A DNA stretch of 60,445 nucleotides from Candidatus Colwellia aromaticivorans. Its GTDB lineage: Bacteria; Pseudomonadota; Gammaproteobacteria; Enterobacterales; Alteromonadaceae. Where the stretch lies: NCBI RefSeq assembly GCF_003333305.1, contig NZ_QOLD01000076.1, positions 1-60,445 of the forward strand. Direction: 5' to 3'. The notes beneath the pieces were generated by a model. It was not told where the DNA came from, ran no database searches, and worked only from the letters and a program-made list of their open reading frames with translations. Below, one piece after another: positions 51,728 through 60,351 of the stretch (the first letter of the stretch is position 1; every line of letters begins with the position of its first letter). A program made the translations under genes and the position numbers.

Positions 51728-54700
51728 TTACTGCCCAATAGATATTTTTGGCTGCCATTCGAGCCAATCGCTATCAACATCTTGATGCAAAGTAAAACTC
51801 AGCTTGTCTTGCTCGCCATCGTTATCACTAGACTCTGGAGTCGCAAAAGCGACGCCGCCAGCAATGAGTGTTTCAATCGACTCTGAATCGATATTAATAC
51901 CCGAAAAAATACCTGCTTCAATGTTAATACCACTAGTGTTCCAAAACTTACTACCGCTATTTACTAAAGACTCATAGCGCTTGGCAATATTAATAAACAC
52001 ATTCACCGTATCTGCTGTTGGTGACAAGTCTATACCAATGACTTTACCCACCGTAATTTGTCGATATAACACCGGATTCCCGACACGAATTGACCCTAAA
52101 CGCTGCGTGATTAACTTTACATTCAACCCATAAGATAATTGGGTCACTGTTGGCGCCATCGCCAATGCTTGAAACTCAATTTTTACATCATTTGATAAAT
52201 CTGTATCAGGGAGCAGAGCAATAAAAGCGCCATCAAGTAAATGGGCAACATCTTTCGATCCCACTAAACCTATTGTCGGTTCTACTAGCCAAAACTTACT
52301 CCCTTTTTTGGCATATTTTGCCCCTACATCATTTAACAGCACGAGGGCAGTAACACCAATTTCATCGTCATTAAAAACTAACCGCTCCACTCTGCCAATT
52401 TCTTGCTCTTGATAAGCAACTTTGGTGTTTATTTTCAGCCCCGTAAAGTCATTAAAGTGTATGCTAATAGATAAACCCGCATTGCTAGCTTGTTCAAAAT
52501 GCTCGAATAAATTAAAGTTCTCTAATTCTTTAACCGCAACATTCCCAGATAAATTAACGGGTGGATTATAAAAACTAATACCACCACGCAATATGGCATC
52601 AACAGACTCGGCTTTAACAACAAAATCACTAAAACTGCCATTTAGTGTGATGCCACTAGCATTATAAAAGCGTGTACTTGCCTGTATTAACGATTTATGT
52701 TCTTCATCTATCGTGATATTAACGCGTACCCTATCAGCTTTCTTATCCAAGGTAACATTATCCACTTGTCCTACGGTAACGCCGCGATAACTAACACTAC
52801 TGCCCGGTGTTGCAACACTAGCATTCTCGCTTAACAAGCTTAATTGTAAACCGGCGGCACTAGCATGCTTCGCTGGCGGTGACGTTAATAAAATAAAATC
52901 TTTTTTGTCTTCATCTGATTCTGCATATTGATTAAAAGTGATATAACTCCCACCTAACAAAGCATCAATATCCGATGCTCCAGATAAAGAAAGATTAGGT
53001 TTTGCCAACCAAAATTGCGTGCCTTCACGCAGGATATATTGGTATTTTGGTAACAAACCTAAGTACAATTTACTATTATCACCTTGCATTTCAACTTTAT
53101 GAATAGCACCTATTTCAACACCACGGTGTAAAATTCTGGTATTAACACTAATAGGCTCATTTGCAGAGGTGGTTAAAGTAAAACTAATACGCTGCTGTGC
53201 AATTTTCTGATTTGCAAACAAGTTAAATGTATCTCCATTAACTACCCCTCTATCACTCGCTTCTTGCTCAAAGTTAGTAAAAGAAATACCGCCAGTTAAA
53301 ATACTTTGCAGTGATTGTGCTTCAATATTAACACCTTGCAAGTTTGCTTTAATTTTTAGGCCTGAATTGTTATAAAAATGACTATTAACTGAAACATAAT
53401 CTTGGTATTCCTTTTCAATATGAATATGTATTAAATGCTGCTTAGCACCAATAGTTTCAACTGTTTGTACACTACCTACCGCCTGCTGCTTGTAATAAAC
53501 ATTACTACCCACTTGTAAAGAATTACGATCATTGGCTTGAAGTACTAAATGCAAACCTGGCTCAGTATATTGATAAGGTGGCTTAGAATTGAACACAACA
53601 AATTTGTCTGTTGGCTGACCTTGCAAGGACGGACGAATGCTAATATAAGTACCGCTTACGAGCGTTTTAGCATTCGATATACCCGTTAAGTCAATATGTG
53701 GTGATACTAAGTAAAACTGAGACTGATCCGTTAAATAAGGCACTACCCTCGGGTTCACTTTAGCTTTGGCTGTTATTTTTCTACTTTTCGGATCTATCTT
53801 ACTAAAAGACTCTATTGCACCAATAGTTAGGCCTTGATATAAAATGGTAGCATTGTGATTAATGCCTGAATTCCAGTCTAACGTTAACTCAATTTCATAG
53901 CCCATTTCTGCCGATTGAAAATCGGCATGTAGAGGAAATGTTTGACCATTTTTAGCCGATGACAATTTTTCTTGATAACTCAGCGTATCAACGGCAATAC
54001 CGCCAGCGATAATAGACGCTAATGAATCAGTGTTTACTTTTATTCCCGCAGATATTGAAGCCGTAACTTGCACACCACTAGTATTCCAAAATAATGAGTT
54101 TTCTTTTACTAAGTGGGCATATTCTTGTTCAATAAAAATATTAATATTTATTGCTTGGTTTTCTTCTGCGTAATGATAACCAGTGACATAACCAATTGGA
54201 ATTTGCTTGAAAGTAATCGGCGAGTTTTCACTAATAGAGCCTAACACGCTTGTTTGCAGCGTAAGATGTAATCCAGGCGTAGTCATATCAAGTTGTGGTG
54301 CTTCTTTTAGCGCAATGAAATGATCTTGATTATCAGCATCGTCGTTAGTATCTGGAATAATATGAATATAACTACCTGATAGTAAAGTATCTAAACCTGA
54401 AACCCCTTGTAAGGAGATATCAGCACTGACTAACCAAAACTGTGTATTTTCAGTTAAATAATCACTAAATGCTTTCGATATTTCTACATGGGCAATAACT
54501 GACTGTAAATCCTCGGACGGCACTACCTTGTCAACCAAACCAGTAACCAAACCTTTATAACGAATTTCAGTTTTTTTTGGCACAATACCGGTACCATTTT
54601 CAAACTCAATGGTAATAAATGTTCCTTGTTCAGACAGGGCTGTAATGCCCAACCATCCACCAAAAATCAGCGCAATAAAAGGTACAAACCAAACAATTGA

Positions 54701-54772
54701 AATACCTTGGCGTGGTACAACTTCAGCTGAAAGTTTTTCACTGCTATCATTTAATGATTTATCAATAGTCAT
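51728..54772 (-). CDS. Multi-MCE-domain lipid transport protein (PqiB/YebT/LetB type)
   Basis: 1014 residues from the ATG at 54772 (MTIDKSLND), which has AAGGAAG upstream; a longer frame would run into the preceding gene. After a membrane anchor (about 28-46) the sequence divides into eight MCE units of about 115 residues in two alternating types, one ending LLSGSYI-like (with FWLVSP...L.G.S), the other ending ILAGGI-like (with FWNTSGI). E. coli YebT/LetB has seven and PqiB three. Such proteins stack into tunnels that carry lipids across the periplasm. The start overlaps the PqiA-like gene by 11 bases, so the two are translationally coupled. Confidence 0.92.
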   Translation of the reverse strand: MTIDKSLNDSSEKLSAEVVPRQGISIVWFVPFIALIFGGWLGITALSEQGTFITIEFENGTGIVPKKTEIRYKGLVTGLVDKVVPSEDLQSVIAHVEISKAFSDYLTENTQFWLVSADISLQGVSGLDTLLSGSYIHIIPDTNDDADNQDHFIALKEAPQLDMTTPGLHLTLQTSVLGSISENSPITFKQIPIGYVTGYHYAEENQAININIFIEQEYAHLVKENSLFWNTSGVQVTASISAGIKVNTDSLASIIAGGIAVDTLSYQEKLSSAKNGQTFPLHADFQSAEMGYEIELTLDWNSGINHNATILYQGLTIGAIESFSKIDPKSRKITAKAKVNPRVVPYLTDQSQFYLVSPHIDLTGISNAKTLVSGTYISIRPSLQGQPTDKFVVFNSKPPYQYTEPGLHLVLQANDRNSLQVGSNVYYKQQAVGSVQTVETIGAKQHLIHIHIEKEYQDYVSVNSHFYNNSGLKIKANLQGVNIEAQSLQSILTGGISFTNFEQEASDRGVVNGDTFNLFANQKIAQQRISFTLTTSANEPISVNTRILHRGVEIGAIHKVEMQGDNSKLYLGLLPKYQYILREGTQFWLAKPNLSLSGASDIDALLGGSYITFNQYAESDEDKKDFILLTSPPAKHASAAGLQLSLLSENASVATPGSSVSYRGVTVGQVDNVTLDKKADRVRVNITIDEEHKSLIQASTRFYNASGITLNGSFSDFVVKAESVDAILRGGISFYNPPVNLSGNVAVKELENFNLFEHFEQASNAGLSISIHFNDFTGLKINTKVAYQEQEIGRVERLVFNDDEIGVTALVLLNDVGAKYAKKGSKFWLVEPTIGLVGSKDVAHLLDGAFIALLPDTDLSNDVKIEFQALAMAPTVTQLSYGLNVKLITQRLGSIRVGNPVLYRQITVGKVIGIDLSPTADTVNVFINIAKRYESLVNSGSKFWNTSGINIEAGIFSGINIDSESIETLIAGGVAFATPESSDNDGEQDKLSFTLHQDVDSDWLEWQPKISIGQ

Positions 54773-55424
54773 TTTCTTCCTTAGTGTTTTCACTACCTTG
54801 TTTTTTATCCCACAAAAGTCGTGGGTCAAAACTATTTGCTGCAATCATGGTAAAGATGACCGTCAAAGTAAAATAATTAATCGCCGGCCCTGCGGCAACG
54901 GAGGTTACAAAGCCAAGTTCCACTACAGCGACAAGTAAGGCTACCACAAAAACATCCAGCATAGACCACGGGCCTAAAAATTCTAATGCATGATAAAATT
55001 TACTGTGCTTATCTGGTCGTAACCTCACCCCAGTATGTACTCTATAAACCAGTAAAAACAAGCCTATAATTTTAAGTAATGGCACAATAATGCTGGCAGT
55101 AAAAATAATGACGGCAATAGGATACAGTCCATGATCAATAAACTCACCAATACCAGACAGTATCGTGTTGGGATCGCCAATACCCATCGAATAAAGAATC
55201 ATTATTGGATAAAGATTTGCCGGAATAAAGGCGAGTAATGCCGCTACATTCCACGCTAAAGTATATTGTAAACTACGCGGTTTACGTGGGTAAAACATGC
55301 CATGACAGCGCACACATTGTATTCGTGCATTATTGCCAGAGCTCTGCATCATATCGTTGAGTTTATGACATTTTGGACAAAGCGCTAGACCACTTTCTTG
55401 GGCGGTCTTAATCGACAAATTCAT
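54762..55424 (-). CDS. PqiA/LetA-like membrane protein, second half
   Basis: 220 residues. It begins with a zinc-ribbon CPKCHKL...CVRCHGM (about 17-43), then four membrane segments (about 52-72, 98-122, 143-165, 175-200). In E. coli, PqiA and LetA are about 420 residues with two such ribbon-plus-four-helix halves in one chain; here each half is a separate gene. It overlaps the gene before it by 17 bases and the MCE gene after it by 11, giving a tightly coupled pqiA-pqiA-letB set. Confidence 0.88.
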   Translation of the reverse strand: MNLSIKTAQESGLALCPKCHKLNDMMQSSGNNARIQCVRCHGMFYPRKPRSLQYTLAWNVAALLAFIPANLYPIMILYSMGIGDPNTILSGIGEFIDHGLYPIAVIIFTASIIVPLLKIIGLFLLVYRVHTGVRLRPDKHSKFYHALEFLGPWSMLDVFVVALLVAVVELGFVTSVAAGPAINYFTLTVIFTMIAANSFDPRLLWDKKQGSENTKEENDY

Positions 55425-56034
55425 TCTCCAATTCTTGCCATATATAATCTTGGTCTAACGCACTTGAAGCCATCGTTGAACAGATAAGCCAGAGAATAAA
55501 TGCCAACAAACCCATATTTACTGAAAGCTCAGTATCATCAAGCAGTTTATACATAGAGACAACAATACCTAACATAAAAACATTTAGCATCGCCCAGTTG
55601 TCTAAATGGTGATAGGCGCGAAAAAAATGTAATAGTGACGGTCTTAAGCGATTAAACTTGAAGCTATAGGTAATATAAAAAGCGCCCAACAAACGAACAA
55701 CGGGTACTGCCAAAGTGAACAAAAAAACTAAAGTGGCAATCATAAAAAAACCACGGTCAATAAGTGCCAAAATACAATCTAATAATGAGGCATGATGATA
55801 TTGCCCTACTAGAGTCACCCCCATAATAGGCAATAGTATCGCAGGGACTGATAGCATAATTCCCCCAAGCGACCAATAAAAACCACGTTCTATTGAATCT
55901 ACTTTGCGCTCAGTCAAGGTACAACCACAACGAGTACATATTGTACTTTGCCCTTGCTTTAGCATTGGAGCGTCATACAATGCATCGCACTGCCGACAGG
56001 CAATTAATTGTTTGGCATTTTTTGTTTTATTCAA
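55408..56034 (-). CDS. PqiA/LetA-like membrane protein, first half
   Basis: 208 residues with a zinc ribbon CRQCDALY...CTRCGCTL (about 13-40) and four membrane segments (about 52-75, 95-118, 140-160, 172-192). It corresponds to the N-terminal half of LetA/PqiA. It probably forms a heterodimer with the next product that energises or gates lipid transfer into the MCE tunnel. First gene of a three-gene operon. Confidence 0.88.
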   Translation of the reverse strand: MNKTKNAKQLIACRQCDALYDAPMLKQGQSTICTRCGCTLTERKVDSIERGFYWSLGGIMLSVPAILLPIMGVTLVGQYHHASLLDCILALIDRGFFMIATLVFLFTLAVPVVRLLGAFYITYSFKFNRLRPSLLHFFRAYHHLDNWAMLNVFMLGIVVSMYKLLDDTELSVNMGLLAFILWLICSTMASSALDQDYIWQELENEFVD

Positions 56035-56090
56035 ATCATCCTAACTTTGTTTTATATCTAAGCTACTAATATTCTAGGGGATATAAACTA

Positions 56091-56117
56091 AAAAAGCAGC
56101 GATAAACGCTGCTTTTT
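56091..56117 (-). terminator. Terminator after the cytochrome gene
   Basis: A perfect 11-bp stem (AAAAAGCAGCG at 56091-56101 with CGCTGCTTTTT at 56107-56117), 5-base loop, A and T runs on both sides. It ends the cytochrome transcript before the pqiA genes. Confidence 0.88.
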
Positions 56118-56146
56118 ATAAAAATCACACAATAACTGTATAAATG

Positions 56147-57091
56147 CTATTTAATCGAAGACATATAGTTGACTAGCTCATCAATATCACTATCGGATAA
56201 TTTAATGGCGATATTACGCATCATACTGCTACGGTCATTGCCTCGACTACCCTCACGGAAACTAGCAATTTGCTTTTTCAAGTAATCTGCATTTTGACCC
56301 GCAAGTGCAGGAAAGCCAGCTTGAGCCATACCTTTGCCTTTTACACCGTGACAAGCAACACAAGCAGTAATACCTTTATTTGCATCACCACCAAAATATA
56401 ATTTATGACCAATATCACTGCCTTCAGCTTGACCTGCTGTTGGTATTTGCACAGCAAAGTATGCCGCTAGGTCATTCATATCTTGTTCTGATAAAGCGGC
56501 AACCATGCCAACCATAACAGGATCTACACGCTCACCTGATTTAAAATCAGCTAATTGCTTAGCAACATAGCTAGCACTTTGACCTGCTAGTTTAGGATAA
56601 ATAGCAATAGGGCTGTTACCATCAGCACCATGACAAGATGCACACATAGCTGATTTTTCTTGGCCTGCTTTAACATCACCCGCATATATTGCTTTGGCTG
56701 GCGTTGACGTCACTATATCTACACTGCCTGATGAAACAGCTGCAGGTGCTGAACTATTATCACTCGCTGCTGCTTGTGCGCTAACACGCTTTTGACTTGA
56801 GAAGAAAGCCGCTAAATCAGCCATGTCTTGCTCAGATAAATTTGCCGCCATTGGCGCCATCATCATATCGGTACGTGCACCCGATTTAAAATCAGATAAT
56901 TGCTTAACGATATACGCACTTTGTTGGCCAGCAAGGTTAGGATAAGTAGGACTAGGACTAATACCTGCTGCACCATGACAAGCGCCACACATAGCCGCTT
57001 TAGCCTCACCCGCATCGACATTGCCTTCTACGGCAATTGCTGTATTAACAGCGCTCATGGTTAACAGTAGTGAAAAGATAATTTTTTTCAT
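56147..57091 (-). CDS. Triheme cytochrome c4-like protein
   Basis: 314 residues, exported (signal peptide about 1-20). Three class I cytochrome c domains carry CGACH (C35-H39), CASCH (C150-H154) and CVACH (C244-H248), with candidate axial methionines in MMAPMAANL, VMVGMVAAL and SMMRNIAIKL. Ordinary cytochrome c4 has two domains in about 200 residues. Domains 1 and 2 are very alike (PNLAGQ/PKLAGQ, QLSDFKSGAR/QLADFKSGER), so the extra unit looks like a tandem duplication, joined by a Ser/Ala-rich linker (103-135). It likely moves electrons to terminal oxidases. Divergent from engB, a usual cytochrome c4 neighbour. Confidence 0.9.
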   Translation of the reverse strand: MKKIIFSLLLTMSAVNTAIAVEGNVDAGEAKAAMCGACHGAAGISPSPTYPNLAGQQSAYIVKQLSDFKSGARTDMMMAPMAANLSEQDMADLAAFFSSQKRVSAQAAASDNSSAPAAVSSGSVDIVTSTPAKAIYAGDVKAGQEKSAMCASCHGADGNSPIAIYPKLAGQSASYVAKQLADFKSGERVDPVMVGMVAALSEQDMNDLAAYFAVQIPTAGQAEGSDIGHKLYFGGDANKGITACVACHGVKGKGMAQAGFPALAGQNADYLKKQIASFREGSRGNDRSSMMRNIAIKLSDSDIDELVNYMSSIK

Positions 57092-57287
57092 TGAGTTGCT
57101 CTCTGCTTGTCAAAAACTAAATAAATAAAAAGTGACGGCATTTTACACTAATATACACAGTCTGTAACAAAATCTAAGAAAAAATCACTGAAAAAACACA
57201 GTATTTTACTAATTTGTTTATTTTTTAATAAAAAAAGGAAAAGAAAACGTTATAATGCGCTTTTACTTTTTCAACTGAGTTAAGCCC

Positions 57288-57908
57288 TTGTCTTCTAAAA
57301 CAATACATTTAAGTAAAGCGACCTTCACCATTAGTGCGCCGGACATTCGAAAATTACCAGAAGACAGTGGTATTGAAGTCGCCTTCGCTGGTCGATCAAA
57401 TGCGGGTAAATCAAGCGCATTAAATACATTAACCAATCAAAAAGGCTTGGCTCGTACTAGTAAAACTCCCGGTCGTACTCAACTAATCAATGTATTTGAA
57501 ATAGGTGACAATAAACGCCTAATTGATTTGCCCGGTTATGGTTTTGCCAAAGTGCCACTAGAAATGAAAAAAAAATGGCAAGAAGCCTTAGGTGAATACT
57601 TAGAAAAACGTCAAAGTTTAAAAGGCTTAGTCGTGCTAATGGACATCAGACACCCACTAAAAGATTTAGACATGGATTTAATTGAGTGGGCTGTTGATGG
57701 CGACCTTCCAGTATTAGCATTACTCACCAAATGCGATAAATTATCTCAAGGTAAACGAAGTGCTGAAGTACTGAAAGTTAAAAAAGTACTAGACACACTT
57801 AATGGTGATGTAAGGGTTCAAGCTTTTTCTTCGCTTAAACGTACTGGCTCAGAACAAGCCGATACGATTATTTGTGATTGGTTTACAGAAGATCAAGAAA
57901 GTGAGTGA
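57288..57908 (+). CDS. engB: Ribosome biogenesis GTPase EngB (YihA/YsxC)
   Basis: 206 residues (E. coli 210). It is needed for late large-subunit assembly. The GTPase motifs are in order: G1 GRSNAGKSS (35-43), G2 TPGRTQ near 65, G3 DLPGYGFA near 81, G4 TKCDKL near 148. The start is a TTG; I see only a weak GAG ahead of it. The neighbour on its left is the cytochrome c4-like gene, divergent. A candidate small RNA is convergent on its right. Confidence 0.95.
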   Translation: MSSKTIHLSKATFTISAPDIRKLPEDSGIEVAFAGRSNAGKSSALNTLTNQKGLARTSKTPGRTQLINVFEIGDNKRLIDLPGYGFAKVPLEMKKKWQEALGEYLEKRQSLKGLVVLMDIRHPLKDLDMDLIEWAVDGDLPVLALLTKCDKLSQGKRSAEVLKVKKVLDTLNGDVRVQAFSSLKRTGSEQADTIICDWFTEDQESE

Positions 57909-57977
57909 TGAGTTTTATCGTCTATTTTGAGTGACATTCGTCACTAAAGCTTTTTGCTGACTACTCGAAAAACACGT

Positions 57978-58107
57978 AAAAAAAAACCGATGATACCTTA
58001 AATTTAAAGGTCATCGGTATAAGCTATGGGGAAAGCTATAATCAAAAATTATTACAATAAGTAAGTGTTCGCTTAGGAACAAGGCAATTATAGAGCAACT
58101 ACTCTAC
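57978..58107 (-). ncRNA. Candidate small RNA, Spot 42-like position
   Basis: The minus strand has a strong terminator at 57978-58018 (8-bp ACCGATGA/TCATCGGT stem with an inner CCTTTAAATTTAAGG arm, followed by eight T), but the nearest minus-strand gene ends 600 bases upstream. A promoter-like TACATT (58109-58114) lies just before GTAGAGTAG, giving a transcript of about 125-130 bases. E. coli spf (Spot 42, 109 bases) is also convergent with engB (yihA) and starts GTAGGGTAC. There are shared pieces (TCTAT, TTACTT...GTAAT) but the overall similarity is low. The promoter has a perfect FNR-type box. Confidence 0.4.
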
Positions 58108-58145
58108 TAATGTAAAGCATTAATAGTATAAATACTCTATTTATA

Positions 58146-58159
58146 TTGATTTAGATCAA
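58146..58159. promoter_or_regulatory. FNR/CRP-family binding site
   Basis: TTGATTTAGATCAA exactly fits the FNR consensus TTGAT-N4-ATCAA. It is centred about 45-50 bases upstream of the predicted start of the minus-strand transcript at 58107-58102. No protein gene begins nearby in either direction. Confidence 0.65.
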
Positions 58160-58205
58160 TCTTACTAATGTTATGTGTGTGGAGGTGTCATAAAAAATGA
58201 GAATC

Positions 58206-58322
58206 TGTGACTGCGCATAATGCTTGAGATTATTAGTCACCGAGTGAGATTAAAGATAATCATGTGTGACTGCGCATAATGCTTGAGATTATAAGTCACC
58301 GAGTGAGATTAAAGATAATCAT
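58206..58322. repeat. Two tandem 59-bp units
   Basis: Two copies (58206-58264 and 58265-58322) that differ at one visible position in TGTGACTGCGCATAATGC...GATAATCATG. Each unit can form either GTGACT/AGTCAC (unit positions 2-7 with 30-35) or GATTAT/ATAATC (23-28 with 51-56), two mutually exclusive hairpins, plus a GAGATTA direct repeat. Confidence 0.9.
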
Positions 58323-58619
58323 GTCATATTTACCACAAAAAACTCTTTCTGAAGAATGCTCTAATTATCACTTATCACTGGAGCTATGTTAACAAAGATA
58401 CGATAGCGGACGTTCCCCACAGATATAAAAATGTATTGTTTGACTATAAATATTATCAATTAATCGAATAACCTGACTGGCAAAAATGCCACCATTGCCG
58501 CCAGTCGTGAAGTTAGATTGAGATGACTTCAAAGTGCGCACAGAGACATTAAAATTAAACTATTTGCCATATATTTTCTAATATTTTAAATTGTGAGATA
58601 GTTACTCTGATGTGTTTTG
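58323..58619. other. Intergenic region downstream of the EAL-HDOD gene
   Basis: About 300 AT-rich bases without an ORF. The only structure I see is a GACTGGC/GCCAGTC hairpin at about 58475-58506, too loose to call a terminator. Confidence 0.4.
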
Positions 58620-59834
58620 TTAACTGTCATTATATTTATTCGCCCACACTAATGCATTTTGATAATAATCTGTTAGTTTCTCATAATCGATATTAGCCAT
58701 TTCGGCATTTCGTTTGGTGTTATACCAACTGCCTTGTTCGTAATAGGTGACCGTGCTAAGAATATATTTTAACTGAGAGGGTTTTTCACTTGTCAGTGCT
58801 GTTACTACTTCAACAGGCAAGGATAAATTATTAATAATTTGCTCAAGTGGCGAGTCAAGCATGGCATCTAATAAAGAAAACAACCCTACCATAAAGCCTG
58901 CTTCTTTAAGTTCAGGTGTTGCTTTCTCAGCTATTAATTCACAAAACCTTGCTCTGACAATAGCGAGTCGAGTTAATTCTTTCGGTTTGTTTTCAGCTAA
59001 TATTCCAGCCGTTAATAGTAAAATCAATTTTTTTGTTTGAGTTTCACCTAAATAGATTAAAGCTTTTTTAATTGAGGTTATTTCTTGTGTTATTGGTAAT
59101 ATCCCAGAATTAATAAATTTAAACAACTTAAATGAAAGAGCAACATCACGCTCAAAATAACTGGTGATACTGCTAATATTTAACTGTGTTTTTAGGCATT
59201 CTTGCATCAAACTTAACAAGATTGGTGGGTTACTATCTATTTCTTTTCTTTCTGATATTTCAGGTCGACAAAAGTAATAACCCTGAAAAAAATGAAAACC
59301 TAATTTCTTTGCCAGTAAAAACTCTTCTTTAGTCTCAATTTTTTCAGCAAGAACCTTTAAGTTTTTTCTTGTTTTTAATTTTTTAACTAATGGGGCAACT
59401 ACACTTAGTGAATTTGCTTGAATATCAAACTTAATTAATTTTACCAATTTGAAAAAGCGGCTCCATTCGGGTTTATAAAGAAAATCATCTAAGGCTAAAT
59501 GATAACCTTGATGATATAAGGTTCTGCATGCTTGATAGACTTCATCAGAAGGTGTAACGGTTTCAAGTATTTCAATCATTACTTGCTTTGGTGGCAAAAT
59601 CAAAGGTAAACCATTTAAAATTGACTCTTCAGGAAAATTAATTAAGGCTGGTTTATTGTCGGTTATTAACGATAACCCCTGATTTAGGTGTGTTCTCACA
59701 ATTAACTTTGAAGTTGCACTATGGGGATCTATTTGTGGAAAAAAATTTTCAGGTCCGCCTCGGTATAACAACTCGTACGCAACAACATTCTCTTTTCGGT
59801 TTAATATGGCCTGTCGAGCAGTATATACTTTCAT
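58620..59834 (-). CDS. EAL-HDOD signalling protein (YuxH type)
   Basis: 404 residues. The N-terminal EAL-like domain (about 1-200) has YELLYRGG in place of EALLR, then IEILETVTP, LALDDF, LVKLIKFD and AEKIET...FHFFQGYYFCRP. Some catalytic residues remain (Glu of YELLYR, the Asp-Asp of ALDDF, Lys of AEKIE), but the local motifs are divergent, so activity against cyclic-di-GMP is uncertain. The C-terminal HDOD domain (about 205-395) fits the YuxH/CdgJ class, which affects motility. It stands alone. Confidence 0.9.
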   Translation of the reverse strand: MKVYTARQAILNRKENVVAYELLYRGGPENFFPQIDPHSATSKLIVRTHLNQGLSLITDNKPALINFPEESILNGLPLILPPKQVMIEILETVTPSDEVYQACRTLYHQGYHLALDDFLYKPEWSRFFKLVKLIKFDIQANSLSVVAPLVKKLKTRKNLKVLAEKIETKEEFLLAKKLGFHFFQGYYFCRPEISERKEIDSNPPILLSLMQECLKTQLNISSITSYFERDVALSFKLFKFINSGILPITQEITSIKKALIYLGETQTKKLILLLTAGILAENKPKELTRLAIVRARFCELIAEKATPELKEAGFMVGLFSLLDAMLDSPLEQIINNLSLPVEVVTALTSEKPSQLKYILSTVTYYEQGSWYNTKRNAEMANIDYEKLTDYYQNALVWANKYNDS

Positions 59835-60176
59835 TATGTTCTTCTTATCCGTCTGAATTTCGAGCTGATTAGTATAAAAAATATTAGTTTACTATTGATA
59901 ATCTATTCTACTTTTTAAACAATAGATTGTATAGCGAGCAAATTCGATGTTTGCTTAATTAACTTTTTGTTTTTCAATTTCTTACATGTTTCTGCTCTTG
60001 GCTCAGATTGATTATACAATTATAAGTTCTGCACTATCACTCAACTATAAGCTGCTGATAGAAGATTTAGCTAACTTTAATCTGTAAATTACATGCACTA
60101 TGATAAATTATCAGTGAGTTTTACTTTGCCAATATTCGTTGAAAGTTATTTAGGTTTATTGAACTTATTATAGCGG
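59835..60176. other. Intergenic region upstream of the EAL-HDOD gene
   Basis: About 340 AT-rich bases. It should include the promoter of the EAL-HDOD gene; no ORF or RNA gene recognised. Confidence 0.4.
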
Positions 60177-60277
60177 TTAAATATCTTGTTGGTTCGCTAA
60201 AATAATAACGTCATCAAAGCGGTAAAGGTTAGCGTTTATAAGCGAAGCACCAACGGCAGCAATGAGCTTTTTGGGGA
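60177..60277 (-). pseudogene. Possible 3' fragment of a gene cut by the insertion sequence
   Basis: Minus-strand frame reading VPKKLIAAVGASLINANLYR then FDDVIILANQQDI and a stop at 60177-60179. The composition looks like a protein C-terminus, but only about 33 codons are open and I do not recognise the family. It abuts the putative end of the insertion element. Confidence 0.35.
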
Positions 60278-60351
60278 CTGTAAAAAACTCTGACACTCAG
60301 TGTTCACTTTTGTATATACGGCGTTTTTCAAGGCAGTTGTCGCCTAAATTG

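Noticed and set aside
54773..54844. Longer MCE protein start
   Set aside because: It would extend inside the upstream PqiA-like gene; the ATG at 54772 has a good ribosome-binding site and precedes the natural cytoplasmic tail.
57986..58018. Hairpin as the terminator of engB
   Set aside because: On the plus strand no T run follows the stem; the T run is on the minus strand, so it was assigned to the candidate sRNA, though some two-way action is possible.
58206..58322. Possible CRISPR array
   Set aside because: Only two head-to-tail units without spacers and no cas genes.
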